In this document: one piece after another, positions 53,262-63,299 of the stretch
Numbering within the stretch: position 1 is the first letter of the stretch
Layout: each line of letters begins with the position of its first letter
Assembly (NCBI RefSeq): GCF_916618895.1
Contig: NZ_OU745391.1
Coordinates: forward strand, 1,945,014 to 2,009,013
DNA length: 64,000 bases
Reading direction: 5' to 3'
Source: Pseudoclavibacter sp. Marseille-Q3772
GTDB lineage: Bacteria; Actinomycetota; Actinomycetes; Actinomycetales; Microbacteriaceae
Position numbers and translations under genes: made by a program
The notes under the pieces: model-generated
Database searches by the model: none
What the model was told of the DNA's origin: nothing
The model's input: the letters and a program-made list of their open reading frames with translations, nothing else

Positions 53262-54818
53262 ATGGCATCCGGCGAATCGTTCTACGTCACCACCCCGATC
53301 TTCTACGTCAATGACGTACCGCACATCGGCCACGCCTACGCGCAGGTTGCGGCAGATGTGCTCGCGCGCTGGCATCGCCAGCGCGGTCAGGACTCGTGGT
53401 TCCTTACCGGTACCGACGAGCACGGTCAAAAGATCATGCGCTCAGCCGTGGCAAATAACATGACCCCGCGTGAGTGGGCAGACAAGCTCGTTGACGGTGC
53501 CTGGCGGCCGGTGCTTGAAACGCTCAACCTGTCGAACGACGACTTCATCCGCACGACCGAAGAGCGTCACGAAACATTCGTCGCGGACTTCTTAACCAAG
53601 CTCAACAACGACGGCTACATCTACGAGGATGAGTTCGAAGCGCTGTACTGCGTCGGTTGCGAAGAGTTCAAACCCGAATCCGAGATTATCGACGGCACCG
53701 GAGACTACGAGGGCAAGCAGGTATGTGCCATCCACTCTAAGCCGATGGAGCTGATGCGCGAACGCAACTACTTCTTCAAGCTCTCGGCTTTCCAAGACAA
53801 ACTGCTGCAGTTCTACGAAGAGAACCCGAAATTCGTACAGCCAGAATCTGCACGCAACGAAGTAATCAGCTTCGTGAAATCCGGTCTGCTAGACCTTTCG
53901 ATTTCACGCACCAGTTTTGACTGGGGTGTCAAAGTGCCGTGGGATGAATCCCACATCGTGTACGTCTGGGTGGATGCTCTGCTGAACTACCTCTCAGCAC
54001 TGTCCACGATCGATGGCGGACAGGAACGCTTCTGGCCCGCGAACCACATCGTCGGTAAAGACATTCTGCGATTCCACGCGATCATCTGGCCGTCGCTGCT
54101 CATGGCCGCCGGTATCGAACCGCCAGAGCGGGTGTTTGCTACCGGATGGCTGCTGGTCGGTGGCGAGAAGATGTCGAAATCGAAACTGACCGGTATCGAG
54201 CCGGCCGAAATCACCAAAACCTTCGGCGCGGACGCATTCCGGTACTACTTCATGCGAGCGATTCGTTTCGGACACGACGGATCGTTCTCCTGGGAAGACA
54301 TCCACGCGCGTTACCACGCTGAACTCGCGAACGGCCTGGGCAATCTTGCATCGCGCGTCATCGCCATGGTCAACAAGTACTTCGATGGTGAGATCCCTCA
54401 GGATGTGCCGACCCACGTCGATGATGAGGCGCTGCTGGCGATCGCGACCGACAGCATCCACACCGCCGAAACCGCGATTGACGAGTTCGCCATTGACCGG
54501 GCCATCGCGGCCACGTGGAAACTGGTCGACGCGCTCAACCTCTACATCACCGAGCAGGAGCCATGGCAGTTGGCCAAGGACGAAGCTAACCGCGAGCGGT
54601 TGGCTGCTGTGCTGGCGACGGCAATCCGCGGAATCGGTGCGCTTGCCGTGCTCATCAACCCGGTGATGCCGCAAACCGCACAGAAACTGTGGGCTGGTTT
54701 GGGTGCTACGGGCGAGCTGGACGCGGTCACGCCCGCGGGTGCGCTCGAATGGCAGTCCTCGGGTCGCATCGGCACGCTCGAGCCGCTATTCCCGCGCATC
54801 GAGCTTGAGCAGGAGTAG
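53262..54818 (+). CDS. metG: Methionyl-tRNA synthetase
   Basis: 518 residues, class I. HIGH motif VPHIGHAYAQ (about residues 20-28), KMSKS at about 303-307 (GGEKMSKSKLTG). The insertion CVGCEEFKPES retains only part of the zinc-knuckle cysteines, with CAIHSKPMEL as the second half. The short actinobacterial form lacks the C-terminal tRNA-binding domain. Starts MASGESFYVTTPIFYVND. Confidence 0.95.
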   Translation: MASGESFYVTTPIFYVNDVPHIGHAYAQVAADVLARWHRQRGQDSWFLTGTDEHGQKIMRSAVANNMTPREWADKLVDGAWRPVLETLNLSNDDFIRTTEERHETFVADFLTKLNNDGYIYEDEFEALYCVGCEEFKPESEIIDGTGDYEGKQVCAIHSKPMELMRERNYFFKLSAFQDKLLQFYEENPKFVQPESARNEVISFVKSGLLDLSISRTSFDWGVKVPWDESHIVYVWVDALLNYLSALSTIDGGQERFWPANHIVGKDILRFHAIIWPSLLMAAGIEPPERVFATGWLLVGGEKMSKSKLTGIEPAEITKTFGADAFRYYFMRAIRFGHDGSFSWEDIHARYHAELANGLGNLASRVIAMVNKYFDGEIPQDVPTHVDDEALLAIATDSIHTAETAIDEFAIDRAIAATWKLVDALNLYITEQEPWQLAKDEANRERLAAVLATAIRGIGALAVLINPVMPQTAQKLWAGLGATGELDAVTPAGALEWQSSGRIGTLEPLFPRIELEQE

Positions 54819-54847
54819 CACCGCAACGTTTGGGAGCTGAAGACGGC

Positions 54848-55795
54848 ATGGCCGAACACACCGCTGACCACTCGCATCCCACCCGCCGTTCGGCAGTTGC
54901 CGAGAGCGGGCACCGACGCGACCTCAACTACCCGGAACTACCGGAACCGCTTGCGGCCCCGTGCTACGACAATCACACGCACCTCGAGATCGAGGACGGC
55001 GAGACCGGGCTGAGCATCGAAGAACATCTGCGCTATGCCCAGCAGGTGGGCATCGACGGCGCGATCACCGTAGGCGGCGATGTTGCATCCAGTCGCTGGC
55101 AGGTATGGGCTGCGAACCAGTCCGAACGCCTACTTGCGGCAGTGGCGATCCACCCTAATGAAGCACCGAACTACGCGCGTGCTGGCACATTGGCGCAGGC
55201 CATTACCACGATCGACGAATTAGCTGATGATCCTCGCGTCGCTGCTATCGGCGAAACCGGACTTGATTTCTTCCGCACTAGCGGTGAGGAAGCCCTAGCC
55301 GCTCAATTTGCATCCTTTGAAGCCCATATCGAAATCGCCAAACGTCGGAGACTGCCGATGCAGATTCACGATCGGGATGCACATGATGAGGTGGTTGAGA
55401 CGCTGCGGCGGGTCGGTGCGCCTGAGGGCACGGTTTTTCACTGTTTTTCCGGAGATGAATCCCTCGCACGTATTGCTGCCGATGAGGGCTGGTACTGCTC
55501 GTTTGCGGGCACGGTGACGTTCAAGAATGCGCAGAACCTTCGGGATGCGCTGCGCGTAGTGCCGCTCGATCGTCTACTGGTGGAGACCGATGCGCCGTAT
55601 CTCACCCCGGTGCCCTACCGTGGTCGCCCGAACGCTCCCTACCTGATCCCGCTCACGGTGCGGTTCATGGCCGACGAACTCGGCATGGAGGAACGAGCGT
55701 TGGCTGAGCAGATCGCGCACAACACCCTCGAACTGTACGGGCCGTTTGCCGCGGGCGAGCGAGCGAAGTGGTTGTCGCAGGTGGGACGTGGCTGA
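54848..55795 (+). CDS. tatD: TatD-family metal-dependent hydrolase/DNase
   Basis: 315 residues from ATG 54848. TatD metal ligands: YDNHTHLE (H-x-H), AIGETGLDFF (Glu), MQIHDRDAHDE (His), FHCFSGD (His) and VETDAPYLTP (Asp). A short N-terminal extension of about 35 residues is typical for actinobacteria. It is a 3'-5' exonuclease on DNA/RNA, with proposed roles in DNA repair. The last codons overlap the rsmA start by 8 bases. Confidence 0.92.
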   Translation: MAEHTADHSHPTRRSAVAESGHRRDLNYPELPEPLAAPCYDNHTHLEIEDGETGLSIEEHLRYAQQVGIDGAITVGGDVASSRWQVWAANQSERLLAAVAIHPNEAPNYARAGTLAQAITTIDELADDPRVAAIGETGLDFFRTSGEEALAAQFASFEAHIEIAKRRRLPMQIHDRDAHDEVVETLRRVGAPEGTVFHCFSGDESLARIAADEGWYCSFAGTVTFKNAQNLRDALRVVPLDRLLVETDAPYLTPVPYRGRPNAPYLIPLTVRFMADELGMEERALAEQIAHNTLELYGPFAAGERAKWLSQVGRG

Positions 55796-56675
55796 GGTGG
55801 AGCTGCTCGGGCCCGCGCAGGTGCGGTCGCTGGCAGAGACCTTAGACGTACAGCCGACGAAGAAACTCGGCCAGAACTTTGTGCACGATCACGGCACGGT
55901 TCGGCGCATCGTGAAACTGGCCGGGCTTAGTGCCGGGGACCATGTCGTCGAGGTTGGGCCGGGTCTAGGCTCGTTGACGCTTGCGCTGCTGGAAGCGGAT
56001 GCGCGGGTCACCGCGATCGAGATTGACTCTCGGCTGGCCGCACAGCTACCGAGCACCGTTGCGCAGATGGCACCAGAGGTAAGCGCACACCTGCGGGTCA
56101 TCGAGTCTGATGCCCTGAAAGTTGACACCATTGCCGGGGAACCGAACGCATTGGTCGCCAATCTGCCGTACAACGTCTCGGTGCCCGTGCTCCTGCACCT
56201 GCTGGCGCGTGTGCCGTCGCTGCGTCGTGGTGTGGTGATGGTACAACGCGAGGTGGGTGAGCGCTTAGCGGCGACCGCCGGCTCGAAGGTGTACGGAGCT
56301 CCCAGTGTTAAAGCGGCATGGTATGGCTCGTGGCGCACTGCCGGTCTGGTTGGCCGCTCGGTGTTTTGGCCGGTACCGAATGTGGATTCGGTGCTCGTCG
56401 CGTTTACTGCGCACGAAACGCTACCCGGTGATGCGCAGTTGCGCGAGCGCGTGTTTTCGCTGGTTGATGCTGCGTTCGGGCAGCGGCGAAAGATGCTGCG
56501 CCAGGCGATGGCCGGCTGTTTTGCAGACGCGCAGGCAGCGACAGCAGCGTTGGAAACAGCAAATATCGATCCGACCGCTCGCGGCGAAGTGCTCGCGCTC
56601 GACGATTTTGTGCGGCTAGCGCAGGTGCAGGTCAGCGGTATCGAGGATGCGCGCAGGCGCGGCTCAGTAGGGTGA
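55788..56675 (+). CDS. rsmA: 16S rRNA (adenine1518/1519-N6)-dimethyltransferase
   Basis: 295 residues from GTG 55788, overlapping tatD. SAM motif VVEVGPGLGSLTLALLE, KKLGQNFVHDHGTV at the start, and catalytic motif IV NLPYNVSVPVL, all characteristic of KsgA/RsmA, which dimethylates two adenines of 16S rRNA; loss gives kasugamycin resistance. Gene symbol ksgA is a synonym. Confidence 0.95.
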   Translation: MAEVELLGPAQVRSLAETLDVQPTKKLGQNFVHDHGTVRRIVKLAGLSAGDHVVEVGPGLGSLTLALLEADARVTAIEIDSRLAAQLPSTVAQMAPEVSAHLRVIESDALKVDTIAGEPNALVANLPYNVSVPVLLHLLARVPSLRRGVVMVQREVGERLAATAGSKVYGAPSVKAAWYGSWRTAGLVGRSVFWPVPNVDSVLVAFTAHETLPGDAQLRERVFSLVDAAFGQRRKMLRQAMAGCFADAQAATAALETANIDPTARGEVLALDDFVRLAQVQVSGIEDARRRGSVG

Positions 56676-56679
56676 GGTC

Positions 56680-57621
56680 ATGTCCGCCGAATCCAGCGAA
56701 TTGGGTGCAGTCGTGGCCACCGCCCCGGGGAAAGTGAATCTCTCGTTAGCGGTCGGCGCGCTCGGTGACGATGGCTATCATCCGTTGGCGACGACGTTTA
56801 TGGCGCTGACACTGGTTGAACAGGTCGAGGCATGCCCGGCAGCAGAGATCACCCTCGAGTATCTGCCCGGTCCGATTGACACCACCGGGCTGCCGACGGA
56901 CGAATCCAATCTCGCCATTCGTGCAGCCCGTGCGCTGGCAGAGTTCACCGGTACAACGCAGGGGGCTGCACTTCGAATCACCAAACATGTTCCTATCGCG
57001 GGCGGTATGGGTGGCGGTTCAGCGGATGCGGCAGCGACGCTCGTTGCCTGCGATCGGTTGTGGGGGACAAACCTCACCAATGAAGATCTGCTCGCGCTGG
57101 GAGCTGAGCTTGGCAGCGATGTGCCATTCGCGCTACTCGGGGGAGTAGCCGTGGGAACGGGGCGCGGGGATAGCCTTGCGCCCACGATGGCCAGCGGTGA
57201 GTTCGAGTGGGTGCTCCGCCTGAGCGATGAGGGTATGTCCACACCAGCCACCTATCGGGCACTTGATGAACATCGTGAGCGGCATCGGAAACACCTCGAG
57301 TTCGCGGAGGTGCCGGAGGTCTCGGAAGCGGTGGTCTTGGCATTGCGCGGCGGCGATGTACAGGCTCTGGCGGAAGCATTAGAAAACGACCTACAGGCAC
57401 CCGCCCTGCACTTGCGTCCGGATCTTGCTGAGGTACTCGAGCTCGGCGAGACCGAGGGTGCATTGGCGGGTATCGTCTCGGGTTCTGGTCCGACACTCGC
57501 GTTCTTGGCTGAGGATGCGGCGGCGGCGGCAGCGCTTGAACGTACGCTGCAGAGACATGGACATCGGGTGATTCGCACCACCGGCCCCGCGCCCGGCGCT
57601 CGCGTCATCGAAGTTGAATAA
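56680..57621 (+). CDS. ispE: 4-diphosphocytidyl-2-C-methyl-D-erythritol kinase
   Basis: 313 residues, GHMP kinase. TAPGKVNLSLAVGALGDDGYHPL at the N-terminus, ATP loop PIAGGMGGGSADAAATL (about residues 105-121), and C-terminal GSGPTLAFL. It phosphorylates the 2-hydroxyl of CDP-ME in the non-mevalonate isoprenoid pathway. Four bases after rsmA: the rsmA-ispE pairing is standard in actinobacteria. Confidence 0.95.
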   Translation: MSAESSELGAVVATAPGKVNLSLAVGALGDDGYHPLATTFMALTLVEQVEACPAAEITLEYLPGPIDTTGLPTDESNLAIRAARALAEFTGTTQGAALRITKHVPIAGGMGGGSADAAATLVACDRLWGTNLTNEDLLALGAELGSDVPFALLGGVAVGTGRGDSLAPTMASGEFEWVLRLSDEGMSTPATYRALDEHRERHRKHLEFAEVPEVSEAVVLALRGGDVQALAEALENDLQAPALHLRPDLAEVLELGETEGALAGIVSGSGPTLAFLAEDAAAAAALERTLQRHGHRVIRTTGPAPGARVIEVE

Positions 57622-57749
57622 CGTCCTGCAACTGCTGGTAGGGCCGCATCCGCTTAGGGTTGGCCGCATCATCACTCCGCAGAGTGAAGTCGATGCATCG
57701 CGCGGCGGCCAAGTGGTTGTTATCCGATAAACGGTTTAGCGTTGGTCAT

Positions 57750-59603
57750 ATGACAAGCGCCAATGCCGCCACAAGCGCACGTAAGGACAATGCCGCCACG
57801 GCAGCCTTCCGTTTGCTTGCCGGCGCTGCCAAGGAGCAGGGACTGGGGCAGGAGTTCTCGGCGATTGCGCGCATGGTAAAAGAATCCAGCGGCGGTCCCG
57901 CATCCGTCGTTGTCGTCGGTGAAATGAACCGGGGTAAGTCGACGCTGATTAATGCTTTGCTCGCCGCCCCGGGGCTTGCGCCGACGGGGCCGACAGAGAC
58001 GACTGCGCTTTCCGTGTCGTACCGGCCTGCGAGTGAGCGGTTAGCGGTAGGGGATGCTGAGCTTGAGTTCGCGAACGAACCGAAGTTTCGCCGTATCCCG
58101 GCAAACGAGCTTGCACAGTGGGTGAACATCGAGTCACCGTTGCTGCAGACTGCGCCTGAGCTGCCGCTACAGGCAAGCGTTGCCGTGCAACCGCAATTCG
58201 TTCCCGGTGCCGTACTTGTTGATACCCCCGGTAGCGGTGGGCTCAGTGAGGCGTACGCCATGCGGGCGATTGCTCGCGCCCAGGCTGCCAGCGTGCTGCT
58301 ATTGGTCACCGACGCATCCGGGCGCATCACCCGTCCAGCGCTTGAGTTTCTGGTGCGCTGCAGCGCGACGGTTGACTCGATCGTGCTCGCCGTGTCGAAA
58401 ATTGATCTCTATCGCAGCGGATATCAGCAGATCATTGAGGAAAACCGGCAGATTCTCGCGGCACGTGAGCCACGGCTCGCAAACATCCCCATCCTTGGTG
58501 TCTCTGGTACCTGGGGTGAGCGCGCGGCCATGGAGCAGGATCCTGGGCGCCGTGAACGGCTCCTACAGCGCAGCGGTATTCCGCAGCTTGCAGACGCGCT
58601 GAACAGACCGCTGCGGTTCGCGAACCAACTACCGACCTTGAACGCGCTGCGCCGCGGCGCCGAGATCCTGCGTGAACCACTGGTGGGGCTGCAATCCGAA
58701 CGAGAAGCCCTCGGTGGAGTTGTTGAGGATGTGCGGGACCTGGAGCGTGTGAAGCACCACCGCGAACAGTTGCTGCGCACCTTCGAGGATGCGAAGTATG
58801 ACTGGAATGCCAAGGTCGATCGTGTTCGAGTAGAGCTGACCGCTGCGAACGCGAGGCTTTCGCGAGAGTTTGGTACCCACTGGCGTGAGCGCGCACAGAG
58901 CCACGGTGCTGGGCTGAGCGCCCGGCAGTCACTGGCATTGCAAAACGAGTTGGCTGCCGACCTCGAAGTACAGGTTCGTCGCGGGCTCAAGGGCATCGTG
59001 AACGAAGCCGGGCGGCTGCTCGAGGAACTGTACTCGATCGCTGGGATGAACCCTCAGCGCGGTCTGCTTGCGGAAGTGAGCCGTCGTGCGGAACAGACCG
59101 GCGCATCCCGAAACCAATTGCTCGAACGCGAGGCTGCGTCGCTTGACCCGCGCACGCTGCTGAGCGGGTCAATTATGGGTTCGGGTATCGGCTCGCTCGC
59201 GCTGGGCGCGTTTCTCGGGCCGTTCGCGGCGCCGTTGATCGGGATGGCCGTGATGGGAAGTTTCGGTGCAGTACTCGCGCATCGACAGGCCAAGCGTCAA
59301 TCGGTGTTGCAGACGATCGGTGACGCCACGGTTGAACTTCGTGAAGTACTCGACCGCGGTCTACGCAGCGTCTTGGCCGTGGTCTCGACCGACGCTAAGA
59401 AGGTTTTTGATCGCGACCTGCGATCATCCGCGAATCAAGCGAAGGCCGAGCTCAATCGACTCGAAGGTGCACGCAGAGCGTCCGCTGCAGAGCGTAAAAC
59501 CCGCATCGCCCAGCTCGACCCACAGATCAAGCGATTGCAGCAGGCAATCAGCGCGGCCGAGGCAGAATGTGAACGGATCGCGCAACGGGCTAGGTCTGCG
59601 TAA
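57750..59603 (+). CDS. Dynamin-like GTPase (IniA-like)
   Basis: 617 residues from ATG 57750 (MTSANAATSARKDN). G1 P-loop GEMNRGKS (57-64), G2 Thr in PTGPTETTALSV, G3 VDTPGSGG, G4 VSKIDLY. After about residue 290 the protein is long-helical (ERVKHHREQLLRTFEDAKYDW...) with a hydrophobic paddle-like hairpin near 470-510 (IGSLALGAFLGPFAAPLIG) and a C-terminal coiled coil. Bacterial dynamins remodel membranes. Size and pairing recall mycobacterial IniA (about 640 aa). It is 73 bp upstream of the Hsp70-like gene. Confidence 0.82.
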   Translation: MTSANAATSARKDNAATAAFRLLAGAAKEQGLGQEFSAIARMVKESSGGPASVVVVGEMNRGKSTLINALLAAPGLAPTGPTETTALSVSYRPASERLAVGDAELEFANEPKFRRIPANELAQWVNIESPLLQTAPELPLQASVAVQPQFVPGAVLVDTPGSGGLSEAYAMRAIARAQAASVLLLVTDASGRITRPALEFLVRCSATVDSIVLAVSKIDLYRSGYQQIIEENRQILAAREPRLANIPILGVSGTWGERAAMEQDPGRRERLLQRSGIPQLADALNRPLRFANQLPTLNALRRGAEILREPLVGLQSEREALGGVVEDVRDLERVKHHREQLLRTFEDAKYDWNAKVDRVRVELTAANARLSREFGTHWRERAQSHGAGLSARQSLALQNELAADLEVQVRRGLKGIVNEAGRLLEELYSIAGMNPQRGLLAEVSRRAEQTGASRNQLLEREAASLDPRTLLSGSIMGSGIGSLALGAFLGPFAAPLIGMAVMGSFGAVLAHRQAKRQSVLQTIGDATVELREVLDRGLRSVLAVVSTDAKKVFDRDLRSSANQAKAELNRLEGARRASAAERKTRIAQLDPQIKRLQQAISAAEAECERIAQRARSA

Positions 59604-59676
59604 CTGGAATTGCGTATTCTCTACCTAGTGAACATCGTGAAGGTGTCCTGACACCGGAACTGTAAGGAACCACTCA

Positions 59677-61716
59677 ATGGCATGGCGACTCAGCATCGAC
59701 TTCGGCACATCGAACACTGCCGCTGCGATCGACGCACACGGTCGCGTGACCCCAATTACGCTCGCAGACGGCTCACTGTCGATGCCGTCGGCAATTGTGC
59801 TTACACCAACCGGGTTTCGCGTAGGGCAGGAAGCGATTAACGCCCAGCTGCGTCATCCGGACGGTTTTGAACGTACGCCCAAGGCGATGATCGGCCGCGG
59901 TGAGGTCGTGCTTGCCGGCAAGATCGTCACTCCAAAAGAGATCGCGTGCGAGATTTACCGGTATGTTCGTGACGCGGCGCTGCGCCGACAAGACAACGAA
60001 GAGCCGGCCGAAGTGTGGCTTACGCACCCGGTGGCATGGGCGCCATCACAGATCGAAACACTGCGCGAAGCGGCGATTGAAGCAGGTTTCAAGGCAGATG
60101 CGATTCGGACGGTGAATGAGCCGACGGCAGCGGCTGCGCACTTCGCTCGTAACCATCAAACGGAACCGGGCGCACGGGTCGCGGTTTTCGACTTTGGTGG
60201 TGGAACGCTCGACATTGCCGTGCTTGAACGCGCCCCGCAGGAGCCCCAGGGATTCAAGGTGCTCGCGTTCGGTGGCGACCCGGTTCTGGGCGGACGCACC
60301 TTCGACGCGAGATTGCTCGATTGGACGCTCGATACGCTCGCAAGCCGCGGTCATGAAGAACTCACCAAACGCCTGCACCAGCCGAAGACCATGTCGGAGC
60401 TGCGCGCGCAAACATCCTTGGCGCGGGCGGTCACGGCAGCGAAAACTGAGCTGTCCACCCGAGCCGACGCCGATATTTCGGTGAGCCTCGGCGAAGAGGA
60501 TGCGGTGGTGACGATCACCCGTCAAGAGTACGAGCGCCTCATCCGCGACGATCTCGATCGCGGCGCGAAGCTGCTCAACGATGTGTTCGAGACTGTGCAG
60601 GGGCCGAAACCGCAGGTGCTGTACCTCACCGGTGGTTCCTCGCGCACGCCGGCAATTAGCGCGATGATCCGCGAACGCACCGGTATCCGCATTGCCACGC
60701 TCGACGACCCGAAGCTGGTTACCGCAGAGGGTGCACTGTACGTGTCACCCCTTGGTGCGAAGGGTGTGAAAGCGTCTGCACCACCACGGCCGGGCGCGCA
60801 GTCACCACAGCGGCCAAATAAGAATCCTGCACCGATGCCGTTCGCGCAGCCACCTGGCCCGATGCGCCCTGCGGGTCGACCACAGGGTCTGCAGTCCAGG
60901 CCACAGCAGCAAACGCCATCGCCGCAACCGATGATGCGCCCCGCGCCGCAACAGCGGCTCAATCAGCCACCGCAACGGCCGATGACCCGGCCCGGCCCAC
61001 AGCAACAGGCCCCAGCAAACCGACCAGCACCGCGGCCGGAATCTCGACCAGCACCGCGCCCCACATCCGCCCAGCCGCCAAAGAAGAAGAACCGCACGGC
61101 AAAGATTCTTGTCATCGCGCTGATCGCTGCGCTGGTAATCGGCGGTGGCACGTGGGCCACAATTGCCTGGCTCAACCAGAGTCGCGTAGACGATACGAAG
61201 GACGGTGACCGGCCACTACCGAAAGTCGCCAGCGGCACGATCGACTGCTGGGACGACACCACAGCCAATAGCGGTCAACGCTGCCCTGAGCTGACCGGAC
61301 AATCTGCACTTAAATGGATTACGCCGACAGACGGAGCCAGCTGTTCCAGCACCGATCTTGGAACGAAGAACGCGCGTGAATGCACCTGGTACGACAAGAC
61401 GAACACGCATTTCTACACGCTCGAGTTCGACAGCTACGATGAGGCGCTCAAGTACGGCGAGGATGCGTACGGTGACGCTGGCCAGGTCTGGGAGATTAAC
61501 GGCGCAGAGAGCGGCACCAAGTACGAAGGTGATTTCACCAAAGGCTCGGGCGGATATTCCTACTACTACGTGTACGAGGGACTCCCGTACGGCATCTTCG
61601 TTCGACTCGATAATGACTCGACCGGGCAGCACGGCGATGTCACCGAAATCGAACCGCGAGTACATCCAAAGAGTTGGGATGAGGTCGCCTACGCGGTCGC
61701 GAGCTCAAAGCGATGA
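59677..61716 (+). CDS. Membrane-anchored Hsp70-like ATPase with extracellular domain
   Basis: 679 residues. Actin/Hsp70 ATPase at 1-365: FGTSNTAAAID (phosphate 1), VNEPTAAAAHFA, VAVFDFGGGTLDIAVLE (phosphate 2), LTGGSSRTPAIS (adenosine). Then a Pro/Gln/Arg-rich linker of about 110 residues (PQQRLNQPPQRP-like repeats), one membrane helix about 480-500 (ILVIALIAALVIGGGTWATIAWL core) and about 180 residues outside with a Cys pair region (CWDDTTANSGQRC). There is no DnaK substrate-binding domain, so it is a divergent Hsp70 and not a chaperone of the DnaK type. It lies between two dynamin-like genes; the next start overlaps by 4 bases. Confidence 0.85.
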   Translation: MAWRLSIDFGTSNTAAAIDAHGRVTPITLADGSLSMPSAIVLTPTGFRVGQEAINAQLRHPDGFERTPKAMIGRGEVVLAGKIVTPKEIACEIYRYVRDAALRRQDNEEPAEVWLTHPVAWAPSQIETLREAAIEAGFKADAIRTVNEPTAAAAHFARNHQTEPGARVAVFDFGGGTLDIAVLERAPQEPQGFKVLAFGGDPVLGGRTFDARLLDWTLDTLASRGHEELTKRLHQPKTMSELRAQTSLARAVTAAKTELSTRADADISVSLGEEDAVVTITRQEYERLIRDDLDRGAKLLNDVFETVQGPKPQVLYLTGGSSRTPAISAMIRERTGIRIATLDDPKLVTAEGALYVSPLGAKGVKASAPPRPGAQSPQRPNKNPAPMPFAQPPGPMRPAGRPQGLQSRPQQQTPSPQPMMRPAPQQRLNQPPQRPMTRPGPQQQAPANRPAPRPESRPAPRPTSAQPPKKKNRTAKILVIALIAALVIGGGTWATIAWLNQSRVDDTKDGDRPLPKVASGTIDCWDDTTANSGQRCPELTGQSALKWITPTDGASCSSTDLGTKNARECTWYDKTNTHFYTLEFDSYDEALKYGEDAYGDAGQVWEINGAESGTKYEGDFTKGSGGYSYYYVYEGLPYGIFVRLDNDSTGQHGDVTEIEPRVHPKSWDEVAYAVASSKR

Positions 61717-63170
61717 CGTCTTCCGTTGAAACAGCGGCAATGATGCGTCAATCGGTGCTTGACGCCTGCGACGCGTTCGACCGGGTGGATCGCCGAGGCA
61801 CCGCACGCATCACCGACCGTGTTCGACACCAACTTGATGAACGCATCCGGCTCGCCGTTGTAGGCCGCGTGAAGGCCGGTAAATCGACGCTGGTGAATGC
61901 GCTCGTCGGTCGTGTGGTTGCACCGACCGGCGTAACTGAATGCACCAAGATCTCCACGCACTACACCTTTGGTGCTCCCGAACGTGGGTTGATCATCCTC
62001 AGAAACGGGCAACAGGTGCCATTCGATTTGGTCAATGGTGGCCTGCCCGAGCAGCTTCCGGTGCCGATCGAACACATTGCGCATGCGGTGGTATTCCTGC
62101 AATCGGAAGTGCTCCGCGATATGACCCTCATCGATACGCCCGGTCTGGCGACTACCTCCGGACAGTATGAGGATGCGGCAAGACGCACGGTGCTCGGGCA
62201 CGAGTCGGTGCGGCAGGCAGACGCACTGGTCTATGTCTTCCACGGCCAGGTGCTACGTGACGACGTTGATTTCTTACGCGAGTGGGGATCAGTCACGGCA
62301 ACACCAGCCGAAGCAGCCTCGCACGCCGTCGGCGTGTTCAGCCACGCGGACACCTTCGGCGGTACCCCGTGGGGGAGCGAGGACCCAATCATGAAGGCTC
62401 GCGAAGCGGCGAGCCAATTCGCCCGACAACACGGGGCCCAGCTCGGTACCGTCGTTGCCGTCGCCGGAAACATGGCGCAAGCGGCACGCACGGGCATGGT
62501 CCGCGAACACGATGCGGCCATGCTCGCAGGGCTCAGGCAGGTTGACGATCTTGACCTCGAGCTTCGCGATCCGCAACAGGACGGGGAGATTGCCCCTGGG
62601 ATCGGCAATAGCGATGTGTCGCGGCTTGCGGAGACCGTCGGTGAATACGGTTTACGATTTGGCCGCGAACATGCCGTTCAGGGCGCCAGGGCGCTCAGCG
62701 ATTGGCTGACTGATATCTCCGGTATTGAAGCACTCCGGCAGGCACTTGCGGTTCGGTACATCGGCCGGTACGCGCATGTGAAAGCGCGCCGCGGCCTGGA
62801 CACACTCGAGCAATTGGCTTGGGCAAACGGTGCTCCGCCGCAATTGCGAGCGATTGTCTCTGAAGCTCGACTCCAACCCGCCCTGCATCCGCTACAGGAA
62901 CTTGACGCTATCGAGCGCCTCGCCGCCGTCGAGCCTGACCACCCGCTAGTAGGGATGCTCGATCGTCAGCTCTCGGCACGCAATGATGCAGAACGACTCG
63001 CGATGCCGGCGTCATCGACGCCCGAACAGCTCCGTGAGAAAGCGCTCACCTGGTCGGTGGAGGCACGCCGAGCGTCGGTAGTTGAACCGTATCCGGAGCG
63101 TCAGCACGCCTACACCGTCCTAGACCGTTCCTTCACACAGATCGCGCTACGACTCACCCCGCGACACTAG
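61713..63170 (+). CDS. Dynamin-like GTPase (IniC-like)
   Basis: 485 residues, ATG overlapping the Hsp70-like stop (ATGA). G1 GRVKAGKSTL (51-60), G2 Thr in APTGVTECTKIS, G3 IDTPGLAT, while G4 is degenerate (FSHADTF instead of TKxD). The second half is helical with a short amphipathic tail (VVEPYPERQHAYTVLDRSF). The length matches mycobacterial IniC (about 493 aa), the partner of IniA. The two GTPases probably form a hetero-complex, perhaps recruited by the Hsp70-like membrane protein. Confidence 0.82.
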   Translation: MTSSVETAAMMRQSVLDACDAFDRVDRRGTARITDRVRHQLDERIRLAVVGRVKAGKSTLVNALVGRVVAPTGVTECTKISTHYTFGAPERGLIILRNGQQVPFDLVNGGLPEQLPVPIEHIAHAVVFLQSEVLRDMTLIDTPGLATTSGQYEDAARRTVLGHESVRQADALVYVFHGQVLRDDVDFLREWGSVTATPAEAASHAVGVFSHADTFGGTPWGSEDPIMKAREAASQFARQHGAQLGTVVAVAGNMAQAARTGMVREHDAAMLAGLRQVDDLDLELRDPQQDGEIAPGIGNSDVSRLAETVGEYGLRFGREHAVQGARALSDWLTDISGIEALRQALAVRYIGRYAHVKARRGLDTLEQLAWANGAPPQLRAIVSEARLQPALHPLQELDAIERLAAVEPDHPLVGMLDRQLSARNDAERLAMPASSTPEQLREKALTWSVEARRASVVEPYPERQHAYTVLDRSFTQIALRLTPRH

Positions 63171-63252
63171 CTCCCCGGTTTTTGAGTAGCGGGCGGATGC
63201 GGTGAGTCAGCTGTCGGGGCGCTTGCGGTGGCAGCGCCGTGCGGAAACGAAC

Positions 63253-63285
63253 GTGTGGGCCGGTACTTTTCGTACCGGCCCACAC
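63253..63285. terminator. Bidirectional terminator after the dynamin operon
   Basis: Perfect 14-bp stem GTGTGGGCCGGTAC / GTACCGGCCCACAC with 5-base loop TTTTC, between convergent genes. There is no long U-tract, as common in high-G+C actinobacteria. Confidence 0.85.
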
Positions 63286-63299
63286 TTCGGAGCGGGATA

